5,829 nt of DNA from an uncultured Clostridia bacterium (GCA_947174175.1 CAMWHW010000070.1:1-5829), one strand, 5' to 3'. Positions 1 through 5,661 are shown, counted from the stretch's first letter. The notes: generated by a model from the letters alone, not told the origin. A program made the numbers and translations.

Positions 1-1
1 A

Positions 2-115
2 AAAGCCGACCTTGAAAAGGCGGGCGTACCCGAAAACCTTGTTCGCCTTTCTGTGGGAATCGAGAACCCCGACGACATTATCGCCGACCTTGAACAGGCG
101 CTTGCCAACCTTTAA
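2..115 (+). CDS. metY: O-acetylhomoserine sulfhydrylase, C-terminal end (partial)
   Basis: This is the 3' end of a gene that begins before the window; 37 codons and a TAA stop are visible. The frame reads a typical C-terminus of Cys/Met-metabolism PLP-dependent enzymes: a [14 protein letters not shown] stretch followed by [13 protein letters not shown]. The RLSVGIE and DLEQAL signatures belong to the small C-terminal domain of this fold-type I family, in which the arginine of the RLSVG motif normally binds the substrate carboxylate. Family members include MetY (O-acetylhomoserine plus sulfide to homocysteine), MetB and MetC. I prefer MetY because the next gene is an acetyl-type metA, whose product is the MetY substrate, and because the tail resembles MetY proteins as I remember them. 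The catalytic lysine lies outside the window, so MetB or another family member cannot be excluded. It is probably co-transcribed with metA, whose start lies 66 nt beyond this stop. Confidence 0.72.
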   Translation, partial: KADLEKAGVPENLVRLSVGIENPDDIIADLEQALANL

Positions 116-170
116 CTAACCCCGAAAAAGCGGATAATTTGCGGTTAACCCCGTAATATGCCGCCTCCAA

Positions 171-176
171 AGAGGA
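171..176 (+). promoter_or_regulatory. Ribosome binding site that fixes the metA start
   Basis: AGAGGA lies 5 nt before the ATG at 182. The in-frame upstream ATG at 158 has no comparable purine-rich site, so the site decides in favour of 182. Confidence 0.7.
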
Positions 177-181
177 AATTT

Positions 182-1090
182 ATGCCTATTGTAATCGATA
201 AGGACATACCCGCATACAAAATTCTGACGGGCGAAAAGATATTCGTTATGGACAAAGGGCGCGCGGACGTTCAGGACATACGCCCCATAGAAATTGCCAT
301 ACTCAATCTTATGCCCACCAAGGAAACTACGGAAACGCAGTTTATGCGCCTTCTTTCCAATTCGCCGTTACAGGTAAACGTGACGCTGGTGCGCACGCAG
401 ACTTATAACCCCACGCACGTGGAGGCGAAGTATCTTTCGCGGTTTTATAAAAATTTCGAGGACGTGAAGAGCAAGCGTTTCGACGGTATGATTATTACGG
501 GCGCTCCCGTGGAAAATCTGGAATTCGAGGACGTTGCTTACTGGAAAGAGCTGGAAGAAATTCTTGACTGGACCAAGACCAACGTCACCTCCACGCTGTT
601 TATATGCTGGGGTGCGCAGGCTGCTCTGCACTACTTCTACGGCATTAAAAAGCATCCGCTTAAAGAAAAATGCTTCGGCATATTCGCCCACCAACGCGTG
701 AACGACGGCGAGGTTGAACCGCTTATGCGCGGCATTTCGGACGAGTTCCATATGCCGCACTCCCGCCACACAATAATCTACGCCGACGACATAAAAAACG
801 AGAAGAGGCTGAAAATTCTGGCGTATTCAAAGAAGGCGGGTGCGAGCATAATCAAGAGCGTCGACAACCGCCGCGTTTTCGTGACGGGGCATATGGAGTA
901 CGACCGCGACACGCTGAAACGCGAATACGAGCGCGACAAGGCAAAGGGGCTGCCCATAAAGCCGCCAGAAAATTACTTTGCCGACAAGGAGATGACCAAG
1001 GTCAAAATGAACTGGTCGTCCACCTCCAACCTGTTCTATATAAACTGGCTGAACTATTACGTTTACCAGGTTACGCCCTACGACCTTTAA
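182..1090 (+). CDS. metA: Homoserine O-acetyltransferase (MetA, HTS family)
   Basis: MetA transfers an acyl group to the hydroxyl of homoserine, the committing step of methionine synthesis, in the cytoplasm. The protein is 302 aa from the ATG at 182, close to the usual length of about 300. This start gives the canonical MPI N-terminus and has a good ribosome binding site; starting at 158 would add eight non-conserved residues. Visible family features are LNLMPTK with Lys47, ITGAPVE at 105-111, CWGAQA with the nucleophile Cys142, and GHMEYD with the catalytic His237 and Glu239 (235 and 237 in E. coli). Residue 111 is Glu; Glu here is associated with acetyl-CoA use and Gly, as in E. coli, with succinyl-CoA use. 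I therefore infer acetyltransferase activity, in line with the MetY-like gene upstream. The gene ends just before a strong terminator. No methionine-responsive riboswitch is visible in the short upstream gap. Confidence 0.95.
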   Translation: MPIVIDKDIPAYKILTGEKIFVMDKGRADVQDIRPIEIAILNLMPTKETTETQFMRLLSNSPLQVNVTLVRTQTYNPTHVEAKYLSRFYKNFEDVKSKRFDGMIITGAPVENLEFEDVAYWKELEEILDWTKTNVTSTLFICWGAQAALHYFYGIKKHPLKEKCFGIFAHQRVNDGEVEPLMRGISDEFHMPHSRHTIIYADDIKNEKRLKILAYSKKAGASIIKSVDNRRVFVTGHMEYDRDTLKREYERDKAKGLPIKPPENYFADKEMTKVKMNWSSTSNLFYINWLNYYVYQVTPYDL

Positions 1091-1095
1091 AATTA

Positions 1096-1135
1096 AAAGC
1101 CCTTGCGCACCGCGCAAGGGCTTTATTTTATTTTT
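1096..1135. terminator. Intrinsic terminator between convergent metA and sdaA, probably bidirectional
   Basis: A perfect 13-bp stem (AAAGCCCTTGCGC at 1096-1108 paired with 1112-1124) closes a 3-nt loop, ACC. On the + strand it is followed by ATTTTATTTTT (1125-1135), a good T-tract for terminating metA. On the minus strand the hairpin follows the sdaA stop within a few bases and is followed by TAATTTTAAA, a weaker T-rich run, so it probably ends both transcripts. The T-tract overlaps the last codons and stop of the minus-strand gene. Confidence 0.92.
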
Positions 1136-2324
1136 CTTCCTTATACAGCTTAGCCAAGCCGCCTTCGCTGGTTTCGCGGTAGCGCCCCGAAAGGTCGCGC
1201 CCCGTTTCGTACATAGTGGTGATAATGGTATCCAGCGACACCTTGCGGGTATAGGTCAAAAAGTTTGCTATGTTGACGGCGTTTATCGCGCGCATTGCCG
1301 CAACGGCGTTGCGCTCGATACAGGGTATCTGCACAAGCCCGTTAACGGGGTCGCAGGTGAGTCCCAGGTGGTGTTCCATTGCAACCTCCGCGGCGTATTC
1401 CACCTGCTCTATATCCATCTCGTAAAGCTCGGCAAGCCCCGCGGCAGCCATCGAACAAGCCGCGCCTATTTCCGCCTGACAGCCGCACTCCGCGCCGCTA
1501 ATCGAGGCGTTTGTCTTGATGAGATTGCCGACTATTCCCGCAGCCGCAAGCGCGCGCACTATCTGCCCGTCGGTAAACTTGCGCTGCTTTTTCATATAGT
1601 ACATAACCGCGGGAAGCACTCCGCACGAACCGCAGGTAGGCGCCGTAACCACAGTGCCGCCCGCCGCGTTCTGTTCGGCAACCGCAAACGCAAAGGCGCA
1701 TATCATACGGTTTTCGGCAATCTCCTCGGTTTCGCCTATGTGCTTGCTCTGCCAAAGATACTTTGCCTTGCGCATGACGTGCAGTCCGCCCGGCAGCTCG
1801 CCGTCGGCGTTAAGCCCCTCTTTAAGCGTAGCTTTCATCTGCTCCCACACGGAAGTCAGATATTCCTCCATTTGCGGCTCCACCGAAAAGACGTAGTCCG
1901 AAAGGCGCATATCCTCTTCCTTCAAGTAGCGCTTGATTTCCCCAAAGCTGTTCAGCGGATAAACCTCGGGCACTTCGGCTATGTTCTGCCCCTGAAAGAC
2001 TATTCTGCCGCCGCCCACCGAAAGTACTGCGTGGGAAGCGATTTCCTTGCCGTCCTTCAATACCGAAACCAACATAGTATTGGGGTGGGGAAGATTTTCA
2101 CGCGCGCTATCGAAAGTAATTTCCGCGCTTTCTCCCAGCACTTTTTTTAAAACCGCATCCGTGCCGTGCCCCTTTCCCGTGAGGGCAAGTGAACCGCACA
2201 GCGTTATTTTAAAACGCGCGTCGGGATATAACTTTTTAAGCTTGACTGCCGCCGCTTCCGGTCCCATACTGTGCGACGAGGACGGACCCGCGCCTATGCG
2301 GTACAACTCTTTTAACGATTGCAT
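1128..2324 (-). CDS. sdaA: L-serine dehydratase (L-serine ammonia-lyase), iron-sulfur type, short single-chain form
   Basis: The enzyme deaminates L-serine to pyruvate and ammonia in the cytoplasm using a [4Fe-4S] cluster. The 398-aa chain has the beta domain first, with the conserved GAGPSSSHSMGP motif at residues 11-22, then the alpha domain from about residue 185. The alpha domain carries TAPTCGSCGVLPAV (about 227-240), SISGAECGCQAEIGAACSM (about 274-292) and CDPVNGLVQIPC (324-335). Cys282, Cys324 and Cys335 match the spacing (42 and 11) of the three cluster cysteines I recall from the Legionella pneumophila enzyme. The protein is shorter than E. coli SdaA (about 454 aa) and ends in KLYKEEK, so it lacks the C-terminal cysteine that acts as the fourth ligand in the Legionella enzyme. 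The ATG is preceded by GAGGAG (complement of 2328-2333). It is the last gene of a three-gene minus-strand operon, 22 nt after the protease gene. Family assignment is firm; the symbol is generic. Confidence 0.93.
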   Translation of the reverse strand: MQSLKELYRIGAGPSSSHSMGPEAAAVKLKKLYPDARFKITLCGSLALTGKGHGTDAVLKKVLGESAEITFDSARENLPHPNTMLVSVLKDGKEIASHAVLSVGGGRIVFQGQNIAEVPEVYPLNSFGEIKRYLKEEDMRLSDYVFSVEPQMEEYLTSVWEQMKATLKEGLNADGELPGGLHVMRKAKYLWQSKHIGETEEIAENRMICAFAFAVAEQNAAGGTVVTAPTCGSCGVLPAVMYYMKKQRKFTDGQIVRALAAAGIVGNLIKTNASISGAECGCQAEIGAACSMAAAGLAELYEMDIEQVEYAAEVAMEHHLGLTCDPVNGLVQIPCIERNAVAAMRAINAVNIANFLTYTRKVSLDTIITTMYETGRDLSGRYRETSEGGLAKLYKEEK

Positions 2325-2327
2325 ACG

Positions 2328-2333
2328 CTCCTC
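2328..2333 (-). promoter_or_regulatory. Ribosome binding site of sdaA
   Basis: On the minus strand AAGAGGAG precedes the ATG, with GAGGAG ending 3 nt before it. The core AGAGG pairs at a more usual distance of about 5-6 nt. Confidence 0.65.
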
Positions 2334-2346
2334 TTTTCAGTGAAAT

Positions 2347-3675
2347 TTAATCTGCCGTTCTGAACTCGTTTTTATTGAAAGTAACCCGAACGGGAAACTC
2401 GTTTAAACCGCGCCTTACCGTAAATTCAACGGCGTCACCCGCGGTTACCGACAGCATAATATCGTCGATATTGTGCTCGCGCATGACCTCTACTTCGTCC
2501 ACCGTCGAACCGTTGCGGATAACCTTTATGTGCTTAATGACGTCGCCCGCGCGCAGACTGAGCACCGCGCCGCTGTTGAACGCGATTTCCGTCACGCTTA
2601 CAACCTCGCGTATTTCCGCCACTCCCTGAGCGTTAAGCCCCGTGGAATAGCTGTCCTTTACGGTAAACCTGATTCCGTGGTTCAAAATACTTACGCCGCG
2701 CGTTTTTTCGCCAGAATAGGCGTTCAGCATCTTATTGACCACGCGCCTCGTTGAAGCGGCGGTAATTGCGTATCCCCTGTCGGCATACTTCTTGCTGCTT
2801 GCGGATACCAGACCGACCAGCTCGCCGTCCCCGTTAAAAAGTCCGCCGCCCGAATTGCCCGGGTTTATGGGAGCCGACGTGCGCACCGCGGGGTGCGAGC
2901 GGACGTCCGGCTTTTCCTCCGTACCGGCGTTGACCGATATCTCTTCCAGATCCTTGGTGATATATCCTACGGTCGCGCTCATAGTTTCGCCGTTGGCGTT
3001 GCCTATCGCGTACACCGTTTCGCCGATATAGTTTTCCTCGCGCATGCACCAGTTCATCTTTTCCGCCTTGGAAGCCTTGACTATATCGCTGCCCGTGATC
3101 TTTAAAAGAGCGGCGTCGTAGGTTATGCTTGCGGCGATAAGCTCGGCGGGAATTGCGTTTTTATTTTTGACTTTATAATTATCGCATTCGTAGCCGTACA
3201 GCCAGACTGAAATATCTTCACTGTATCTGTCGCCGAGAACGTTATCGTCGGGCGAATACACCACGTGGCAGTTGGTCAGCACTATCATATCGCCGCTTTC
3301 CCTGTCGATATCGATAATGATGCCCGAACCCGCGCTTCTGCTGACCTGATAGCTGCTTGTCGTGCCCTTTTTAAACCGCGAAATTACGGACACGCTTGCC
3401 ATAAGCGATTTGTTTATGCAAGCCTTTAACGAGGTTATATATTCAAGGTCGGCGGACGAATAGGAAAGATACTGCTTTAAAAATTCGTCCATGGTCAGGT
3501 CGGGGTTGCCCGACTCGACTTTTGCCGCCTCGTATATGTCGTATATATTGAGGTCTTTGCCGTTTACGCCGTCCCTTCCCGACGAGGCGCAGCCGCCGAA
3601 AAGCGCCGCAAGCCCCACCGCGGAGGACATGGCGGCGACGGCGAATATTCTTTTAAAAGCTCTGCTTTTTTTCAT
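2347..3675 (-). CDS. Secreted lipoprotein trypsin-like serine protease, S1C/HtrA-like with C-terminal PDZ-like region
   Basis: A 442-aa exported protease of the HtrA/DegP type, expected outside the cytoplasmic membrane, where such enzymes degrade misfolded or specific proteins. Residues 1-28 form a lipoprotein signal: basic start (MKKSRAFKR), hydrophobic core, and ALFGGC with Cys29 as the lipidation site. Phe at -3 is less usual than Leu, so lipidation is likely but not certain. Residues 32-40 (SGRDGVNGK) begin a Gly/Asp linker that runs into an acidic helical-looking segment to about residue 85. The protease domain spans roughly 92-320 with His137 in LTNCHVV, Asp187 in TYDAALLKI and Ser275 in NPGNSGGG; all three catalytic residues are present. 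The last 110 residues, including AGDVIKHIKV (376-385), look like a PDZ domain. The start is supported by AAGGTGA 3 nt upstream. It is the middle gene of the operon, 15 nt after the pyrophosphorylase gene. The substrate is unknown; htrA or degP would be an over-specific name. Confidence 0.9.
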   Translation of the reverse strand: MKKSRAFKRIFAVAAMSSAVGLAALFGGCASSGRDGVNGKDLNIYDIYEAAKVESGNPDLTMDEFLKQYLSYSSADLEYITSLKACINKSLMASVSVISRFKKGTTSSYQVSRSAGSGIIIDIDRESGDMIVLTNCHVVYSPDDNVLGDRYSEDISVWLYGYECDNYKVKNKNAIPAELIAASITYDAALLKITGSDIVKASKAEKMNWCMREENYIGETVYAIGNANGETMSATVGYITKDLEEISVNAGTEEKPDVRSHPAVRTSAPINPGNSGGGLFNGDGELVGLVSASSKKYADRGYAITAASTRRVVNKMLNAYSGEKTRGVSILNHGIRFTVKDSYSTGLNAQGVAEIREVVSVTEIAFNSGAVLSLRAGDVIKHIKVIRNGSTVDEVEVMREHNIDDIMLSVTAGDAVEFTVRRGLNEFPVRVTFNKNEFRTAD

Positions 3676-3678
3676 ACT

Positions 3679-3685
3679 TCACCTT
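3679..3685 (-). promoter_or_regulatory. Ribosome binding site of the protease gene
   Basis: AAGGTGA on the minus strand lies within the 15-nt gap after the upstream stop codon and ends 3 nt before the ATG. The small gap supports coupled translation with the upstream gene. Confidence 0.6.
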
Positions 3686-3690
3686 ACGGC

Positions 3691-4911
3691 TTAAAGTTCC
3701 ACGCCGTTTGCTGCAAGCAGCGCGCGCGCCGTTTCAACGCTGTCCACACCCGTCGCGTTCTTTACGGGAGCAAACTCCTTTTCCCTTTCCACCTCAAAGC
3801 CCAGACAGCTGCCCGCAAGCTTTACGAGGTCGACCGTAAGCGTTTCCAGCTTGTAGCCGTTGGGCTGTTCGGGAACTACCTTTTTGCCGCCGACAATGCA
3901 CGCGACTTTTTTATTGGCAAGGTGATAGGGCAGCTTGCTTTTGTAAATGCCGTTCAGCTTTTCCACGCTGAAAAGATAGTTGAGTATTACGCCGAAGCAG
4001 TATATAAGTCTGCCCCTGCCGTCGACTTCCGTCTTCTGCTTTTCGGGCATTTCGTAGTATTCGACTATCGCGGGCAGTCCGTCCTCCTTGCAGAGCACGC
4101 CCACCTTTTCCTCGGGCGAAACCTTTCTTACAACCTTGCTCGAACACGCCAGACCGCTTAGTATTGTTGCTCCGACGAATACGGGGTCGCATATGCGCTG
4201 TAAAACGTTATCCACGCCGTAAACGTTCAGCCATTCTATTTTCTCTTTTTCGAGTATTTTTCCGCACTCCGCTTCCTTTAATGAGGAATACCATCCGCCG
4301 TTGCCGTTGGGCGTAAGCACGGGCTTATAAGTTTCCTCCAACAGAATTTTTCCGTCAGTGGAAATCGCGGGCGCGGTCTTCTGAACGTAGAAATGCACCT
4401 TGTCCTTTTCGTACCCGAAGTAGTCGTTTTGCTTAAAGAACGAAACGGTCTGCGCGTTGTTTATGGTGCTGGTCATTACGAATAAGTGCGGATACGCCCC
4501 CGCCTTTTTTGCAACCGCAATAAGATTGCGCATCTGACATTCGAAAATGGAAAGGCGCTTCGTTACGCCGATATTGAAGGTGCCCTTGGGCGCGTCTATG
4601 CCCAGGCGCGTGCCCTGACCGCCCGCCAGAAGAACGGCGGCAACTTTGCCCTTTGAAATAGCTTCCAGACCTACTTTTTCGTATTCGCCGCGCTTATTAT
4701 CAATCTCTTCCGCGGTGAGCGCGTCCGCGGGCGCAAGCTCTCCCAGGCTTCTTTCATTCGAAAAGTTCAGATTTTCCAGAACCGAAAAATCCATATCGGC
4801 AATCGCCGCAAGAAGTTCCCGCTTTTTGCCCTCGTCCAAAAGGTCGTAATATTCCAGCAGGTGCTGCTGGTTATACCTTTCAAGCAGTGCCTGCGCTTGC
4901 TTTAAATTCAT
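3691..4911 (-). CDS. UDP-sugar pyrophosphorylase of the UAP1-like UDPGP family (probable UDP-N-acetylhexosamine pyrophosphorylase)
   Basis: The enzyme joins UTP and a sugar 1-phosphate to give UDP-sugar and pyrophosphate in the cytoplasm. At 406 aa it is shorter than human UAP1/AGX1 (about 500) but keeps its layout: an N-terminal helical segment (1-85), the nucleotide loop LAGGQGTRLG at 95-104 with Lys109 in APKG, a DGKILLEE stretch (187-193) leading to PNGNGGWY (201-208), NVYGVDNVLQRICDPVFVG at 229-247, VEYYEM (283-288), LPYHLANKK (327-335), PNGYKLE (350-356) and EFAPVKNA (379-386). The pattern matches the eukaryotic-type GlcNAc-1-P enzymes much better than bacterial GalU or GlmU. Where human UAP1 has FNAGNIANHFF, this protein has YCFGVILNYLF (304-314), so the sugar accepted is uncertain: GlcNAc-1-P, GalNAc-1-P or glucose-1-P are all possible. 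The product could feed cell wall or surface glycans. The ATG has GGAGG 9 nt upstream. It is the first gene of the operon behind a perfect-consensus promoter. Confidence 0.9.
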   Translation of the reverse strand: MNLKQAQALLERYNQQHLLEYYDLLDEGKKRELLAAIADMDFSVLENLNFSNERSLGELAPADALTAEEIDNKRGEYEKVGLEAISKGKVAAVLLAGGQGTRLGIDAPKGTFNIGVTKRLSIFECQMRNLIAVAKKAGAYPHLFVMTSTINNAQTVSFFKQNDYFGYEKDKVHFYVQKTAPAISTDGKILLEETYKPVLTPNGNGGWYSSLKEAECGKILEKEKIEWLNVYGVDNVLQRICDPVFVGATILSGLACSSKVVRKVSPEEKVGVLCKEDGLPAIVEYYEMPEKQKTEVDGRGRLIYCFGVILNYLFSVEKLNGIYKSKLPYHLANKKVACIVGGKKVVPEQPNGYKLETLTVDLVKLAGSCLGFEVEREKEFAPVKNATGVDSVETARALLAANGVEL

Positions 4912-4920
4912 AATAAAGTG

Positions 4921-4925
4921 CCTCC
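4921..4925 (-). promoter_or_regulatory. Ribosome binding site of the pyrophosphorylase gene
   Basis: GGAGG on the minus strand, 9 nt before the ATG. It is the only Shine-Dalgarno match nearby and supports the chosen start. Confidence 0.8.
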
Positions 4926-4974
4926 GCGAACCATTTAAATACGCCTTATCCCAGTAATAGTAACGACGTACTTT

Positions 4975-5003
4975 ATTATATATTATAAGTAGTATTATGT
5001 CAA
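4975..5003 (-). promoter_or_regulatory. Perfect-consensus sigma-A promoter of the three-gene operon
   Basis: Read on the minus strand, TTGACA (complement of 4998-5003) and TATAAT (complement of 4975-4980) are separated by exactly 17 nt, matching consensus at all twelve positions. A second TATAAT inside the spacer is only 10 nt from the -35 box and is unlikely to be used. Transcription would start near 4968, giving a leader of roughly 57 nt with no clear attenuator or riboswitch. The call rests on sequence match only. Confidence 0.9.
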
Positions 5004-5058
5004 ATTCATTTTAAAAAGTGAAAAGTGTGTGTACGCCGTTTAAATTTGAATAGCGATA
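5004..5058. other. Spacer between two divergent promoters
   Basis: An AT-rich stretch lies between the two -35 boxes. It holds a tandem heptamer AAAAGTG (5014-5020 and 5021-5027). TCAAATT at 5000-5006, overlapping the minus-strand -35 box, has an inverted copy AATTTGA at 5043-5049. Either could be a regulator site, but both are short and could be chance in AT-rich DNA. I see no coding sequence here. Confidence 0.35.
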
Positions 5059-5087
5059 TTGACTTTTGACGACGGCTATATTATACT
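5059..5087 (+). promoter_or_regulatory. Sigma-A promoter of the Nudix-lemA unit
   Basis: TTGACT (5059-5064) and TATACT (5082-5087) are spaced by 17 nt; each box differs from consensus at one position. Transcription would start near 5094, leaving a leader of about 49 nt before the ATG at 5143. The -35 box coincides with an in-frame TTG codon that could be mistaken for the start of the Nudix gene. Confidence 0.82.
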
Positions 5088-5132
5088 TAAATCGTATGAA
5101 TTTATGCCCGTGCAGATTATTTACGCGGGCAA

Positions 5133-5137
5133 GGGGG
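5133..5137 (+). promoter_or_regulatory. Ribosome binding site that fixes the Nudix gene start
   Basis: AAGGGGGAAAAT lies directly before the ATG at 5143, with the G-run ending 5 nt upstream. The earlier in-frame candidates (TTG at 5059, ATG at 5104) have no such site. Confidence 0.75.
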
Positions 5138-5142
5138 AAAAT

Positions 5143-5643
5143 ATGTATTGTCCCGTATGCGGGGAAAAGCTTGCGCTTTACGTGCACGACCAGGAAGGGC
5201 TGGTGCCTTTTTGCAAACACTGCGAACAGTTCCGCTTTCCGCAGTTTGCAACCGCCGTTTCCATGGTCGTAACCAACAGAACAAAGGATAAAATTCTGCT
5301 TGCAAAGCACAAAAACCAGGACGACTTTATTCTGTTCGCGGGCTACGTCAAAAAGGGCGAAGCGGCGGAAAAGACGGTCACGCGCGAGTTCCGCGAGGAA
5401 ACAAGGCTGAACGTCGTTAAATACAAGTATATGTCCAGCCGCTATCACGAGCCGCACGACGTGCTTATGCTCAACTTTCTGGTCGTTGCCGAGAACGGCG
5501 AAATTGCGCTGGACACTTCCGAGCTGGACGACGCGGTCTGGTTCGACTTCGACGGCGCTTTGAAAGCCATCAGAAAAAATTCGGACGCGGAGGCGTTTTT
5601 AAAGAACGCAATCGCCGAACTTAAAAAACCAAATTCGATTTAA
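5143..5643 (+). CDS. Zinc-ribbon Nudix hydrolase (NudC-like, substrate unknown)
   Basis: Nudix enzymes cleave nucleoside diphosphates linked to another group, usually with Mg2+ in the cytoplasm. The 166-aa protein begins with a four-cysteine zinc ribbon, CPVC (Cys3, Cys6) and CKHC (Cys24, Cys27), then a Nudix domain from about residue 36. The Nudix box is Gly67-x5-Glu73-x7-REFREETRL (81-89): the metal-binding glutamates Glu82, Glu85 and Glu86 are present, but the usual Gly before the final hydrophobic residue is Arg88. After the box, SSRYHEPHDVLMLNF falls where NudC proteins have their SQPWPFPxS motif; the region is similar in position but not identical, so NAD(H) pyrophosphatase activity cannot be claimed. 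The zinc ribbon and length resemble small clostridial Nudix proteins. The start at 5143 is chosen because the zinc ribbon begins there and a good ribosome site precedes it; the longer reading from TTG at 5059 overlaps the promoter. lemA follows 18 nt later. Confidence 0.88.
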   Translation: MYCPVCGEKLALYVHDQEGLVPFCKHCEQFRFPQFATAVSMVVTNRTKDKILLAKHKNQDDFILFAGYVKKGEAAEKTVTREFREETRLNVVKYKYMSSRYHEPHDVLMLNFLVVAENGEIALDTSELDDAVWFDFDGALKAIRKNSDAEAFLKNAIAELKKPNSI

Positions 5644-5647
5644 AAAC

Positions 5648-5653
5648 GGAGGA
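5648..5653 (+). promoter_or_regulatory. Ribosome binding site of the lemA-family gene
   Basis: GGAGGA lies in the 18-nt gap after the Nudix stop codon and ends 8 nt before the ATG at 5662, an optimal arrangement. Confidence 0.85.
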
Positions 5654-5661
5654 AATTATAA

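Noticed and set aside
158..181. Eight-residue N-terminal extension of MetA from the ATG at 158
   Set aside because: There is no ribosome site before 158, the added residues are not typical of the family, and the start at 182 restores the standard MetA numbering (Glu111, Cys142).
368..769. Open frame on the minus strand opposite metA
   Set aside because: It is antisense to conserved MetA coding sequence, with no start signal and no recognisable protein features.
1368..2150. Long open frame (260 codons) on the + strand opposite sdaA
   Set aside because: It lies wholly inside a well-supported gene on the other strand, reads as an Arg/His/Leu-rich protein without a recognisable domain, and has no ribosome site. 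It is a by-product of GC-biased codon use.
4912..4968. Possible riboswitch or attenuator in the leader of the pyrophosphorylase operon
   Set aside because: The leader is only about 57 nt, with no long stem or T-tract and no match to a riboswitch pattern I know.
4981..4997. Second TATAAT (within the spacer of the minus-strand promoter) as an alternative -10 box
   Set aside because: It is only 10 nt from the -35 box, too close for sigma-A; the downstream TATAAT at exactly 17 nt is the better choice.
5104..5142. ATG at 5104 as the start of the Nudix protein
   Set aside because: No Shine-Dalgarno sequence precedes it, and the conserved zinc ribbon begins at 5143 directly after a strong ribosome site.
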